A DNA stretch of 64,000 bases, from assembly GCA_903896585.1 (NCBI GenBank), contig CAITYI010000261.1, forward strand, positions 14,068-78,067. The letters run 5' to 3'. Positions 48,384 through 57,776 of the stretch are shown piece by piece. The notes under the pieces were generated by a model. The model was not told where the DNA came from, made no database searches, and saw only the letters and a list, made by a program, of their open reading frames with translations. How positions within the stretch are numbered: position 1 is the first letter of the stretch; each line of letters begins with the position of its first letter. A program made the translations under genes and the position numbers. The DNA comes from an uncultured bacterium (GTDB lineage Bacteria > Actinomycetota > Actinomycetes > S36-B12).

Positions 48384-49213
48384 TGCGTTGGATTCGTCAG
48401 CGGCTTCTCGGCGTAGTTGCTGTTCTCGTTCTTGTTTACCTGTTTATTCCGATTGCGGTAGTCGCCGTGCTCAGTTTCAACAAGCCTGATGGAAAGTACA
48501 ACATCTCGTGGAATGAATTCTCCATTGATGCTTGGACAAACTTGTGTGGTGTTCCGGGCGTCTGCGCATCTTTCATGACAAGTATCCGAATTGGTGTCAT
48601 CTCAACAATTTTCGCAACCGTGCTGGGAACCATGATCGCATTTGCGTTGGTTCGGTACAGATTTCGTGGACGCTCCACGACCAATTTACTGATCTTCCTC
48701 CCCATGACAACGCCAGAAGTGGTCATGGGTGCAAGTCTGCTGGCACTTTTCCTAAACCTTCGATTCCCTCTTGGTGAAACAACAATCATCATTGCCCACA
48801 TCATGTTTACAATTTCATTTATCGTGGTGACAGTGAAAGCGCGATTACAAGGCATGGATCCACGCCTGGAGGAAGCTGCTCGAGATCTATATGCGAACCC
48901 GCAGGCTACTTTCCGCTATGTCACATTCCCACTTGTCGCCCCAGGGATCGCAGGTGCAGCGCTACTTGGCTTCTCATTGTCCTTCGACGACTTCATCATC
49001 AGCTTCTTTAATGCCGGTACCGTTGTTACCTTCCCCATTTACATTTGGGGAGCCGCTCAACGAGGAATTCCGGTTCAGGTAAATGCACTGGCCACCATGG
49101 TTTTCCTTGCCGCCATGGTTATTGTCTTAACGGCTCAGTTCGTCTCCTACCGTAAGCGCAAAGCTCTGCAGCTCCCCCCCAAAGCCTTGGAAGCTGCGCT
49201 TCCTCGTTCGTGA
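48383..49213 (+). CDS. potC: Polyamine-type ABC transporter permease (PotC-like)
   Basis: A 276-residue partner permease with six spans. The EAA loop is EAARDLYANPQATFRYVTFPLVAPGIAG, and FSLSFDDFIISFF near the end matches PotC. It overlaps potB by one base. It completes a full importer (binding protein, ATPase, two permeases). Confidence 0.92.
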   Translation: MRWIRQRLLGVVAVLVLVYLFIPIAVVAVLSFNKPDGKYNISWNEFSIDAWTNLCGVPGVCASFMTSIRIGVISTIFATVLGTMIAFALVRYRFRGRSTTNLLIFLPMTTPEVVMGASLLALFLNLRFPLGETTIIIAHIMFTISFIVVTVKARLQGMDPRLEEAARDLYANPQATFRYVTFPLVAPGIAGAALLGFSLSFDDFIISFFNAGTVVTFPIYIWGAAQRGIPVQVNALATMVFLAAMVIVLTAQFVSYRKRKALQLPPKALEAALPRS

Positions 49214-49275
49214 TAGTCTTTTTGCTTTAGTACTTGAAGGGATTGGTGGGAAGGTCAGGCGGTCGGTCTGCCCCA

Positions 49276-49295
49276 TTACGTGAACTCTGACGTAA
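49276..49295 (+). promoter_or_regulatory. Dyad upstream of the second FAD oxidoreductase gene
   Basis: TTACGT and ACGTAA form an inverted repeat with an 8-base spacer, ending at the AAGGA ribosome site. It could be an operator or a weak leader hairpin that masks the ribosome site. Short arms make chance possible. Confidence 0.3.
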
Positions 49296-49304
49296 GGAAT
49301 TCCC

Positions 49305-50717
49305 ATGTATTCGCAAGAAGTTTCTCCCCAAGGTCGGGAAAAGACAAAAAATCTTATTACTACGCCGTACTGGCTAGATTCGAAGAATCGTCCCCAACCG
49401 CGCCCGGCATTCGAGGGTTACTCCGAGGCGGACTTAGTAATTGTCGGGGGCGGTTTCACCGGTTTGTGGGCTGCAGTTGAAGCTGCTGTGCAGAACCCAG
49501 GCCAGAGCGTTGTCATCCTTGAAGGCGGTCGCATAGCTGGCGGGGCAACCGGGCGAAATGGCGGATTTGTTTCCGCTTCCCTCACTCATGGATTCAGTAA
49601 CGGGCTCAGTAGGTGGCCTGATGAAATTAGTCGGTTAGTGGAGTTGGGCTGTAGAAATCTCCGCGAAATCGAAGCTCGGATCCACGAATTTGGCATTGAC
49701 TGCGATTGGATTATGTCTGGTGGAATCGATGTAGCGATTGCCAGTTACCAGACTGCGGATTTGGCTCGACTGCACGAGCAATTGCAAGAATATGGAATCC
49801 CATCTGAGTTGCTTGACTCGCGCGAAGCGCGTCAGCGGGTTGATTCTCCGCTGTACACGGCTGGTTTATTCGACCCCCATGTTGCAATGGTTAATCCAGC
49901 AGAATTGGCGTGGGGGTTGGCTCGAGTTGCAGAACAACTGGGGGTGAAAATATATGAAAATTCACCGGTCAGTAGCCTCACTGACCAAGGCTCTAGCGTT
50001 GCGGTTGGTGTCTCCCGTGGCGTGATTAAGGCTCAGATGGTCCTACTGGCTACTAATGCGTATCCGCCGCTTTTACGCAGACTGCGCCACTATCTTGTTC
50101 CGGTTTATGACTATGTCCTCATGACGGAACCGCTTACGGCGGATCAAAAACAGAGTATCAATTGGACGGGTAGGGAAGGTATTGGGGATTCGGGAAACCA
50201 GTTTCACTATTACCGAATGACAAATACCGACCGCATTTTGTTTGGTGGCTTTGATGCCGTCTATCACTCAGGTAATGGTATGAAATCGGAATTTGATGTG
50301 GATCATGATTGTCTTGCTCGACTTGCCGACCACTTCAGTCAAACTTTCCCACAACTGTCATCGGTGAGTTTTTCCCATGGCTGGGGCGGGGCTATTGATA
50401 CGTGCTCTCGGTTTAGCGCCTTTTGGGGCACAGCGCATCACGGGAAAACCGCATATGTTGCCGGATACACAGGATTAGGGGTTGGTGCATCACGATTCGG
50501 GGCATTGACCTGCCTTGACCTGCTAGAAGGTCGTTCAACAGAGCGAACCGAGTTAGCCATGGTGAAGACAAAACCGGTGCCCTTTCCGCCCGAACCTTTT
50601 CGTTCAATAGGCATAAATTGGACAACCAGGTCTTTACATCAGGCAGATCTTCACGAAGGACGAAGAAATCTCTGGTTACGGTTCCTCGACAAATTAGGCA
50701 TGGGTTTTGATTCCTAA
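49305..50717 (+). CDS. FAD-dependent amine oxidoreductase (DAO family), second copy
   Basis: A 470-residue protein with the same layout as the one at 27562-28929: DLVIVGGGFTGLWAAVEA, GATGRNGGFVSASL, and the C-terminal GYTGLGVGASRFGALTCLD. Relatives oxidise gamma-glutamylputrescine, putrescine or other amines to aldehydes. It sits between a polyamine importer and an agmatinase-like gene, which favours a polyamine substrate. No gamma-glutamylputrescine synthetase is visible in the window. ATG follows AAGGA by six bases. Confidence 0.85.
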   Translation: MYSQEVSPQGREKTKNLITTPYWLDSKNRPQPRPAFEGYSEADLVIVGGGFTGLWAAVEAAVQNPGQSVVILEGGRIAGGATGRNGGFVSASLTHGFSNGLSRWPDEISRLVELGCRNLREIEARIHEFGIDCDWIMSGGIDVAIASYQTADLARLHEQLQEYGIPSELLDSREARQRVDSPLYTAGLFDPHVAMVNPAELAWGLARVAEQLGVKIYENSPVSSLTDQGSSVAVGVSRGVIKAQMVLLATNAYPPLLRRLRHYLVPVYDYVLMTEPLTADQKQSINWTGREGIGDSGNQFHYYRMTNTDRILFGGFDAVYHSGNGMKSEFDVDHDCLARLADHFSQTFPQLSSVSFSHGWGGAIDTCSRFSAFWGTAHHGKTAYVAGYTGLGVGASRFGALTCLDLLEGRSTERTELAMVKTKPVPFPPEPFRSIGINWTTRSLHQADLHEGRRNLWLRFLDKLGMGFDS

Positions 50718-50783
50718 CGGCTGTTACCGCTTAAAACAATGGCTGCACGGAATTTTGATGGATTTTCAGATTAGAGTTGGTAC

Positions 50784-51818
50784 ATGACCCGCTATGGATC
50801 TCAATTTGGACCGAATTTCACCTTCTTGGGTGTACCCGAGTGTGATCAAACAGATCCGGACACTTATAAAAGTGCCGATGTGGTCATTGTCGGGGCGCCA
50901 TTTGATGGAGGAACGTCTTTTCGCGCGGGAGCTCGGTTTGGTCCGCAGGCATTACGTGCCGCCTGTTATCTCGAGCACGATGGCAAGCGACCCTCGTTGG
51001 CCATGAGGGTCGACGGACTACAGGATCTGGGAGTAGTTGATGCGGGCGACGTTGAAATGTTTAGTGGCGATGCAGCTCGAAGTTGTGCGGATCTAGAAAT
51101 TGTCATTGAGAGAATCGCAGCCTCAGGCTCAATCCCAATAATTTTGGGCGGAGACCACACTGTGACCTGGCCCGATGTCACGGGTGTTGCCCGAGCGCGA
51201 GGATGGGGGAAAATTGCGGTTATTCACTTTGACGCCCACGCAGATACTGGAGATATCAGCTTTGGGTCTTTGATTGGCCACGGTCAGCCAATGCGCCGTC
51301 TTATTGAGTCTGGTGCAGTTCGCGGGGATCGTTTCCTGCAAATTGGGTTACGTGGCTATTGGCCCGAGCCCGAGACACTTCAATGGATGGCTGAACAAGG
51401 TATGCGCTCATATGAAATGACCGAGATCGTTCAGCGTGGATTAGGTGAGTGTCTCACAGAAGTCTTCGAAATCGCCATGAGCGAATGTGATGGAGTCTTC
51501 CTCAGTGTAGATATTGATGTGTGCGATCCAGGTCATGCACCCGGAACAGGTACGCCTGAACCAGGTGGTCTATCTTCACGCGAGTTACTTGATGCAGTGC
51601 GTAGAATTTGTTACCAGTTACCGGTGGTCGGCATGGATGTCGTAGAGGTTGCTCCGCCATATGACCACGCGGATATCACGGCACTGTTGGGTAACCGGGT
51701 CATCCTTGAAGCACTGAGTGCCATGGCTCGGAGAAAAAAAGATCAGCGAGATGGAACAACCTGGAATCCGGCTTTGCCCCTGCTTGCGGATCGGATTCCT
51801 GGGGATAATTCACGCTAG
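50784..51818 (+). CDS. speB: Agmatinase-family ureohydrolase
   Basis: A 344-residue arginase/agmatinase-fold enzyme with a full manganese site: H125 (GGDHT), D150, H152 and D154 (HFDAHADT), D243 and D245 (SVDIDVCDPGHAPGTGTPE). The PGGLSSRELL segment is typical of agmatinases. It would release urea from agmatine to give putrescine; guanidinobutyrase or guanidinopropionase activity is possible and would yield GABA or beta-alanine, also fitting the neighbours. It ends five bases from the convergent gabT. Confidence 0.88.
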   Translation: MTRYGSQFGPNFTFLGVPECDQTDPDTYKSADVVIVGAPFDGGTSFRAGARFGPQALRAACYLEHDGKRPSLAMRVDGLQDLGVVDAGDVEMFSGDAARSCADLEIVIERIAASGSIPIILGGDHTVTWPDVTGVARARGWGKIAVIHFDAHADTGDISFGSLIGHGQPMRRLIESGAVRGDRFLQIGLRGYWPEPETLQWMAEQGMRSYEMTEIVQRGLGECLTEVFEIAMSECDGVFLSVDIDVCDPGHAPGTGTPEPGGLSSRELLDAVRRICYQLPVVGMDVVEVAPPYDHADITALLGNRVILEALSAMARRKKDQRDGTTWNPALPLLADRIPGDNSR

Positions 51819-51823
51819 AAGAC

Positions 51824-53176
51824 TTAGTTGGCCGTCGCCTCAAATGCTTGCTCCAGAATGGTAAGCGCTTCTTCGAGCAGGTGCCGAGGCATGGTGAGTG
51901 CCGGCAAGAATCGGAAAACATTTCCGTATGTTCCCGCAGTGAGTGTCACCACACCGTGTTGGTGGCAGTACTTATTGAGTGCGGCTGCACGATCAGGATC
52001 GGGGGTGCGAGTTCCTTCTTTAACGAGCTCAATGGCGATCATGGCCCCTCGACCTCGAATATCACCGATACCGGGGTGATTGACCTGCATGTCCAGTAGG
52101 CGGGGGAGCATGACTCCTTCAATTTCCTTCGCCAAGGCATTAGCGTTGTTCTCTTCCATCCAGCGAATGGAGCCCAGCGCTGCCGCACATGCCACCGGGT
52201 TTCCACCGTACGTACCGCCCAGCCCACCGGCGTGCACAGAGTCCATGATTTCGGCACGGCCAGTAACGGCTGCCAGTGGCATGCCGCCAGCAATACCTTT
52301 TGCGGTGGTGATCAGATCAGGAACCACTCCTTCAAATTCTGAAGCGAACCAGTTCCCTGTCCGGCAGAACCCCGACTGGATTTCATCGGCTACAAAGACA
52401 ATCCCGTGACTGTTTGCAAAATCAGCAAGCGCCTTGTAGTAACCGGGTGCCGGCACAATAAATCCACCTTCGCCCAGAATCGGTTCCACCACAATTGCAG
52501 CAACATTGGCTGCTCCCAGTTCTTTGTCGATCCGGGATGTTGCCCACGCTGCAACCTCCGGTCCGGTATGCGGACCATCGTGATACGGATAAGAAACGGG
52601 AACTCGATAAATCTCCGGGGCAAATGGACCGAATGACTGCTTGTAAGGCATGTTCTTCGCGGTCATGCCCATGGTCAAATTGGTTCGTCCGTGATAGCCG
52701 TGCTCGACGACAACTACCGCCTGGCGCTTGGTGTAGGCACGAGCAATTTTCACGGCATTTTCCACGGCCTCTGCGCCGGAGTTAAAAAGTGCTGATCGCT
52801 TCTCGTGATCACCGGGAGTTAGGCGATTCAAAGCTTCACAAACCTGCACATAACTTTCGTAGGGCGTCACCATGAAACATGTATGGGTGAAGTTAGCAAC
52901 TTGATCCTGAACACCGCGGACAACTTCGGGATTGGCATTACCCACTGTCGTGACCGCGATTCCTGAACCCAGATCAATTAACGAATTACCGTCTACATCG
53001 ATGAGAATGCCCCCGGCTGCCTTGGTGATGAAAACGGGTAGACCTACTCCAATCCCTGCTGACACGGCATTTTGTTTACGGGCAAGCAACCCCCGAGACA
53101 GTGGCCCAGGTATTTCGGTCACCAACAATCGTTGTTGCTCAACACCATTTACGACACGCTCGGGTGCGAGAGTCAT
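51824..53176 (-). CDS. gabT: 4-aminobutyrate aminotransferase
   Basis: A 450-residue class III aminotransferase with PLP lysine K293 (TTAKGIAGGMPLAAV), FVADEIQSGFCRTG and LFNSGAEAVENAVKIAR. The sequence is GabT-like: GABA plus 2-oxoglutarate to succinate semialdehyde plus glutamate, and by analogy 5-aminovalerate to glutarate semialdehyde. The ATG at 53176 has GAGGAG seven bases upstream; a longer frame overlaps the divergent gene. It is the right border of the catabolic island and is transcribed towards speB. Confidence 0.92.
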   Translation of the reverse strand: MTLAPERVVNGVEQQRLLVTEIPGPLSRGLLARKQNAVSAGIGVGLPVFITKAAGGILIDVDGNSLIDLGSGIAVTTVGNANPEVVRGVQDQVANFTHTCFMVTPYESYVQVCEALNRLTPGDHEKRSALFNSGAEAVENAVKIARAYTKRQAVVVVEHGYHGRTNLTMGMTAKNMPYKQSFGPFAPEIYRVPVSYPYHDGPHTGPEVAAWATSRIDKELGAANVAAIVVEPILGEGGFIVPAPGYYKALADFANSHGIVFVADEIQSGFCRTGNWFASEFEGVVPDLITTAKGIAGGMPLAAVTGRAEIMDSVHAGGLGGTYGGNPVACAAALGSIRWMEENNANALAKEIEGVMLPRLLDMQVNHPGIGDIRGRGAMIAIELVKEGTRTPDPDRAAALNKYCHQHGVVTLTAGTYGNVFRFLPALTMPRHLLEEALTILEQAFEATAN

Positions 53177-53250
53177 GGGGATCTCCTCAAAGGTTGCTGG
53201 GTTGCTCTGCCTGATCTTAAACCTTGTGAGCGCCGCCGTACACTTGATAT

Positions 53251-53529
53251 ATGAGCGATTCACATGAAATCAATGGCGTCCACATTAACCACCATCAACG
53301 CACCACATTAGAGAGGCTGATGGCCCACCCCACAAGTCACGACCTTCAGTGGAAGGATGTCATTCATCTTGTTGAGGCTCTGGGAACGGTGGATCAGCGC
53401 CACGACGGTAAAGTCAAACTTTCTTTCGGAGGAGACAGCGAAGTCTTTGACCCAAATCACAAAGACCTGTCCATGGATCAAATCGCAGATTTGCGCCGCA
53501 TGATCAAAGCCGCCGGATTCGACCAATAG
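53251..53529 (+). CDS. Small conserved actinobacterial protein, HicA-like fold possible
   Basis: A 92-residue hydrophilic protein. The pattern LMAHPTSHDLQWKDVIHLVEALG, then a short basic strand and DLRRMIKAAGF, resembles a conserved actinobacterial group sometimes likened to HicA (dsRNA-binding-like) proteins. No HicB antitoxin is next to it, so a toxin role is not supported. Only nine bases separate it from the next gene, which suggests a functional pair. Confidence 0.65.
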   Translation: MSDSHEINGVHINHHQRTTLERLMAHPTSHDLQWKDVIHLVEALGTVDQRHDGKVKLSFGGDSEVFDPNHKDLSMDQIADLRRMIKAAGFDQ

Positions 53530-53538
53530 GAGATTGCA

Positions 53539-53991
53539 ATGGCACAGCACGATGAATTCAATGAAATAGACCTTCGCGGGAAGTTGGCGGTGGCTGCAAT
53601 CGATTATCACCAGACGCGGGTTTTTGCCCTCGAGGGAGACTCCGCGGGTCGACCAGAGCGCGTGGTGGCCGAAGATCCACGTGGGTTCACGAGAAAGCTC
53701 CACACCAAAGCGAATAATGTTGAGGGCGATTACCGCACACCCAGCGATGAATACTGGAAATCCATTGCGATTGTTTTGGAGCGAGCCTCCGCAGTGATCC
53801 TGCTCGGGCACGGAAATGGAAAAGCTAATGCTTCCCACAAATTCCTCGCTTATGTGGAAAAGCACTACTCCGATCTCACTACGCGAATTCTCGGGGACCT
53901 GCGTGTTGACATCGACGACTTAACCGATCCACAGGTACTTCGAATTGGACAAAGTTTTTTCGATATTGCACCAACGCGTAATACCAAGTAG
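53539..53991 (+). CDS. Uncharacterised conserved actinobacterial protein
   Basis: A 150-residue soluble protein. The first part reads as a beta-rich segment (KLAVAAIDYHQTRVFALEG) and the second contains AVILLGHGNGKANASHKFLAYVEKHY and DIDDLTDPQVLRIGQ. The glycine-rich H-G-x-G-K-x-N-A stretch resembles a ligand or RNA-binding loop seen in release-factor-like (eRF1 domain) proteins, but I cannot name it firmly. AGGAGA precedes the ATG. It ends three bases before dxr. Confidence 0.65.
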   Translation: MAQHDEFNEIDLRGKLAVAAIDYHQTRVFALEGDSAGRPERVVAEDPRGFTRKLHTKANNVEGDYRTPSDEYWKSIAIVLERASAVILLGHGNGKANASHKFLAYVEKHYSDLTTRILGDLRVDIDDLTDPQVLRIGQSFFDIAPTRNTK

Positions 53992-53994
53992 CCC

Positions 53995-55209
53995 ATGTCT
54001 TCCAGTCCAGCGGTGACCAATGTGGTGATCTTGGGAAGTACTGGATCCATTGGTCAACAAGCTTTGGACATTATTCGACGCAATCTTGATTCATTTCGGG
54101 TCGTTGGCTTGAGTTCATCTGGACTTAATGCTGAGTTGTTTGCCCAGCAGGTGAATGAATTTTTGCCGCAGTATGTTGGAATTTCCCTGGGAACCTGTGC
54201 GCAGGATGTTCAAATGCGAGTGTTGGCCTACGCACAGGAAAACGGGTACTCCTCAGGAAAGGCCGCAACGCCAGAGTTTGTGATTGGACCTGATTCCTCA
54301 GGAATCCTGGCGGAGGTGGGCGCCGACGTCGTACTGAATGCCATCGCCGGCGCCGCCGGGTTGGTTCCGACATTGCAGGCCCTGAGATCGGGGGCGCGGC
54401 TGGCGCTCGCTAACAAGGAGTCCCTGATCATTGGTGGTGACCTTGTTCGCTCAATTGCCCAGCCCGGTCAAATTACTCCGGTGGACTCCGAGCATGCTGC
54501 ACTAGCTCAATGCTTGCTGGCGGGTAAGAAATCCGAAGTTAAGTCCCTGATCTTAACTGCCAGTGGCGGTCCCTTCCGGGGATTCACCACAGATCAACTG
54601 CATGAGGTCACCGTGGAACAAGCGTTAGCTCACCCCACCTGGAAAATGGGACCTCTCGTAACCATAAATTCGGCAACCATGGTGAATAAGGGACTCGAAA
54701 TAATTGAGGCGCACTTACTATTTGATATTCCGTTCAGCCACATTGATGTCGTGATCCATCCTGAGTCAATTGTTCATTCCATGGTGGAATTTATCGATGG
54801 TTCAACTATTGCCCAAGCGAGTCCACCTGATATGCGGATACCTATTGCCTGGGGATTGGGCTCACCATCGAGAATTCCAGATGCAGCGCCGCCATGTGAC
54901 TGGTCCACCGCTTCTTCATGGAGCTTTTTTCCCGTGGATCACGTTGCTTTCCCGGCCATCTCTCTAGCCCGAATCGCAGGTGAGGCCGGGGGAAGTGCGC
55001 CTGCTGTCTTTAACGGAGCCGATGAAGCGGCCGTGGGCCTATTCCTCCAAGGGGCCATTGGGTTCACATCTATTGTTCCCTTCATTGAACGGGCCCTCTA
55101 TGAACACTTGGAATCAGGTCATCTGTCAGGGAACAGCCTTACACTGGAAAGCGTCCAAGAGGCGGATGCGTGGGCTCGGGTTAGAGTGCATGAGTTAGCC
55201 AAGAATTGA
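53995..55209 (+). CDS. dxr: 1-deoxy-D-xylulose 5-phosphate reductoisomerase
   Basis: Second enzyme of the MEP isoprenoid pathway. NADPH-binding VILGSTGSIGQQALDII at the N-terminus, ALANKESLIIGG, the metal/substrate segment PVDSEHAALAQCL, SGGPFRG and the HPTWKMG and MVNKGLEIIEAHLLF regions are all present. It has 404 residues. No ribosome site is seen before the ATG, and the previous stop is three bases away, so translation probably depends on coupling. ispG of the same pathway follows two genes later. Confidence 0.96.
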   Translation: MSSSPAVTNVVILGSTGSIGQQALDIIRRNLDSFRVVGLSSSGLNAELFAQQVNEFLPQYVGISLGTCAQDVQMRVLAYAQENGYSSGKAATPEFVIGPDSSGILAEVGADVVLNAIAGAAGLVPTLQALRSGARLALANKESLIIGGDLVRSIAQPGQITPVDSEHAALAQCLLAGKKSEVKSLILTASGGPFRGFTTDQLHEVTVEQALAHPTWKMGPLVTINSATMVNKGLEIIEAHLLFDIPFSHIDVVIHPESIVHSMVEFIDGSTIAQASPPDMRIPIAWGLGSPSRIPDAAPPCDWSTASSWSFFPVDHVAFPAISLARIAGEAGGSAPAVFNGADEAAVGLFLQGAIGFTSIVPFIERALYEHLESGHLSGNSLTLESVQEADAWARVRVHELAKN

Positions 55210-55263
55210 AAGAGGAATCCTCTACCCCTATGCACCAATACTGGTTTAGGAGATTGTGATCGC

Positions 55264-56586
55264 ATGCTAGAACTGATTGGCATCGTCCTCTTCGCCTTGC
55301 TCATTGCATTGTCCATTGCACTCCATGAAGTTGGCCATCTCGTGCCAGCTAAAAAATTCGGCTTACGGGTCCCTGACTACATGGTTGGATTTGGTCCAAC
55401 TATTTGGTCCACCGTGCGTGGTGAGACCCGATACGGAATTAAATGGATTCCTCTGGGTGGGTACATTCGGATGATTGGCATGTTGCCGCCAGCCAAAGAT
55501 GATCCTGATGGCAAAACCAGAGCCATGTCTACCGGTCGCTTTGCCGCAATGGTGGCTCAAGCACGATCGGCGTCATTTGATGAAATACAACCGGGCGATG
55601 AAAACCGCTTGTTCTACAAATTGCCGGTGCACAAGCGAATCATCATCATGATGGGCGGGCCCACCATGAATTTGGTGCTCGCATTTGTTCTTTTCGGGAT
55701 TGTTCTGGTTGGGATCGGACTTCCTCAGCCCACGCTTTCAGTGGCCGCTGTCGTGCCCTGCACACCGAGTGTTGAACAGCCCACGGGTGCAGCATTACCT
55801 TCGGGGATTTGCCCAGAGGGGACAAACCCAACCCCTGCGTTCAGCGCTGGTTTGACTTCTGAGGACAGAATCATTGCGGTAGATTCCTTTTCGGCAACCG
55901 ATTGGGAACAGGTGAGCGGTTGGATCTCCCAAAATCCGGGAGCCGAAACCACTGTGACGGTGGACAGAATGGGTCAAATACTGACACTCCCTCTGGTTGT
56001 CGCTGAGGTAACTCGCCCGGTCTACGACGAAACGGGCATGGAAACCGGGGAGATTCAAACAGTTGGATTCCTCGGAATGCGCCCCAGCTTTGAGTACGAA
56101 CGCCAGTCCATCGCAGCCGTTCCGGCATTCATGTGGGACCTCACGGTGCGATCGGTAGAAGCGCTCATCTCCCTGCCGATACGTGTCTATGAATTGGTAA
56201 CTGACACTCTGATTGGTGGAGGTGATCGAGCCATGGACGGTCCGGTGTCGGTAGTTGGTGCAAGTCGGTTGGGCGGCGAAATCGCTGCTATGGATTCCCC
56301 GGTCGTATCAAAGATCGCCACGTTTTTAGGACTCGCGGCGTCCTTGAACCTTTTCCTCTTCCTTTTCAACCTACTTCCAGTTCTGCCATTGGACGGAGGT
56401 CATGTTGCTGGGGCGGCCTATGAATCCGTGAAACGACAGATTGCTCGAGTTCGAGGCAAGCCCGACCCGGGTCCGGTAGACACCGCCCGCTTGCTCCCCG
56501 TCGCTTATGTAGTGGCTGGAATCCTCATTGTTATGGGTGGTGTCGTGATTTGGGCGGATTTAGTCAAGCCCATCTCGCTAGGTTGA
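55264..56586 (+). CDS. rip1: Site-2 intramembrane metalloprotease (Rip1/RseP-like, M50)
   Basis: A 440-residue membrane protease. The zinc motif HEVGH (H21, E22, H25) lies in the first helix, the third ligand region is [13 protein letters not shown] near residue 370, and a PDZ-like segment lies between. Relatives cut membrane-bound anti-sigma factors and signal-peptide remnants. The order dxr-rip1-ispG is standard in actinobacteria. The central region has an insert with two cysteines (VPCTPSVEQ and GICPEG) that would lie outside the membrane. Confidence 0.94.
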   Translation: MLELIGIVLFALLIALSIALHEVGHLVPAKKFGLRVPDYMVGFGPTIWSTVRGETRYGIKWIPLGGYIRMIGMLPPAKDDPDGKTRAMSTGRFAAMVAQARSASFDEIQPGDENRLFYKLPVHKRIIIMMGGPTMNLVLAFVLFGIVLVGIGLPQPTLSVAAVVPCTPSVEQPTGAALPSGICPEGTNPTPAFSAGLTSEDRIIAVDSFSATDWEQVSGWISQNPGAETTVTVDRMGQILTLPLVVAEVTRPVYDETGMETGEIQTVGFLGMRPSFEYERQSIAAVPAFMWDLTVRSVEALISLPIRVYELVTDTLIGGGDRAMDGPVSVVGASRLGGEIAAMDSPVVSKIATFLGLAASLNLFLFLFNLLPVLPLDGGHVAGAAYESVKRQIARVRGKPDPGPVDTARLLPVAYVVAGILIVMGGVVIWADLVKPISLG

Positions 56587-56609
56587 TCACTAGGCTCGAT
56601 AATGGTGCT

Positions 56610-57764
56610 GTGAGCATTGACCTCGGAATTCCCGCGTTACCTCCACCAGTGGTAGCGCCTCGTCGCAAAACCCGATCCCTGACCTTAAAACACCACAGCA
56701 AACCACTGGTAATCGGTGGAGACTCTCCGGTGAGTGTTCAATCCATGTGCACCACCTTGACCGCCGACATCAATGCAACTTTGCAACAAATCGCCGAACT
56801 TACGGCTACGGGATGCCAAGCGGTTCGTGTTGCAGTTCCGAGTCAAGATGATGCTGATGCGCTTTCACAGATTGCTAGGAAATCAGGCATTCCAGTGATA
56901 GCGGATATTCATTTTCAGCCCAAATATGTTTTTGCAGCAATCGATGCTGGTTGTGCCGGGGTGCGGGTGAACCCAGGAAACATAAAGAAGTTTGATGACA
57001 AAGTGGGTGAGATCGCTCGCGCAGCGAAAGATGCCGGAACCCCTATTCGTATCGGCGTGAATGCCGGTTCTTTAGATCCGCGGCTATTGGAGAAATATGG
57101 GAAGGCCACTCCCGAGGCCCTCGTTGAATCTGCATTGTGGGAGGCATCGCTTTTTGAAGAACATGGATTTCAGGATATTAAAATTTCGGTGAAACATCAT
57201 GACCCGGTAATCATGATGATGGCGTACATGCAGCTAGCTGAACAATGTGACTACCCACTGCATCTTGGGGTAACCGAAGCTGGTCCGGCCTTCCAAGGAA
57301 CCATAAAGTCAGCTGTTGCATTCGGTGGCCTGCTCTCACGCGGGATAGGAGACACCATTCGAGTTTCGCTCTCCGCGCCCCCGGTTGAGGAAGTGAAAGT
57401 TGGTATCGGCATTTTGGAATCGCTCAATTTGCGCCAACGTGGGCTTGAAATTGTTTCCTGTCCCTCCTGTGGAAGAGCACAGGTCGATGTCTACACCCTT
57501 GCCGAGCAAGTAACGGCTGGACTGGAAGGGCTTGACGTCCCCCTACGCGTGGCCGTTATGGGATGTGTGGTGAACGGTCCTGGCGAAGCGCGCGAGGCCG
57601 ATCTCGGGGTTGCCTCTGGGAACGGGAAGGGGCAGATCTTTGTTCGGGGCGAAGTGATCAAAACCGTTCCGGAGTCAGAAATCGTGGAGACGCTCATCGA
57701 AGAGGCCATGAAACTAGCGGAATCCATTGGCGGTGAAGGTGCCCCCACGGTGATCACCGCCTAG
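56610..57764 (+). CDS. ispG: 4-hydroxy-3-methylbut-2-enyl diphosphate synthase
   Basis: FeS enzyme of the MEP pathway. The [4Fe-4S] ligands are two cysteines in SCPSCGR and one in [10 protein letters not shown]. The TIM-barrel half starts with [15 protein letters not shown]. The GTG at 56610 gives 384 residues starting [12 protein letters not shown], the usual actinobacterial N-terminus; a longer frame runs into rip1. About 24 bases separate it from rip1. Confidence 0.95.
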   Translation: MSIDLGIPALPPPVVAPRRKTRSLTLKHHSKPLVIGGDSPVSVQSMCTTLTADINATLQQIAELTATGCQAVRVAVPSQDDADALSQIARKSGIPVIADIHFQPKYVFAAIDAGCAGVRVNPGNIKKFDDKVGEIARAAKDAGTPIRIGVNAGSLDPRLLEKYGKATPEALVESALWEASLFEEHGFQDIKISVKHHDPVIMMMAYMQLAEQCDYPLHLGVTEAGPAFQGTIKSAVAFGGLLSRGIGDTIRVSLSAPPVEEVKVGIGILESLNLRQRGLEIVSCPSCGRAQVDVYTLAEQVTAGLEGLDVPLRVAVMGCVVNGPGEAREADLGVASGNGKGQIFVRGEVIKTVPESEIVETLIEEAMKLAESIGGEGAPTVITA

Positions 57765-57776
57765 TACCGTGACACT

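Noticed and set aside
53251..53529. HicA toxin of a toxin-antitoxin system
   Set aside because: No HicB-like antitoxin adjoins it and the neighbour does not resemble an antitoxin; the housekeeping-like setting argues against a toxin.
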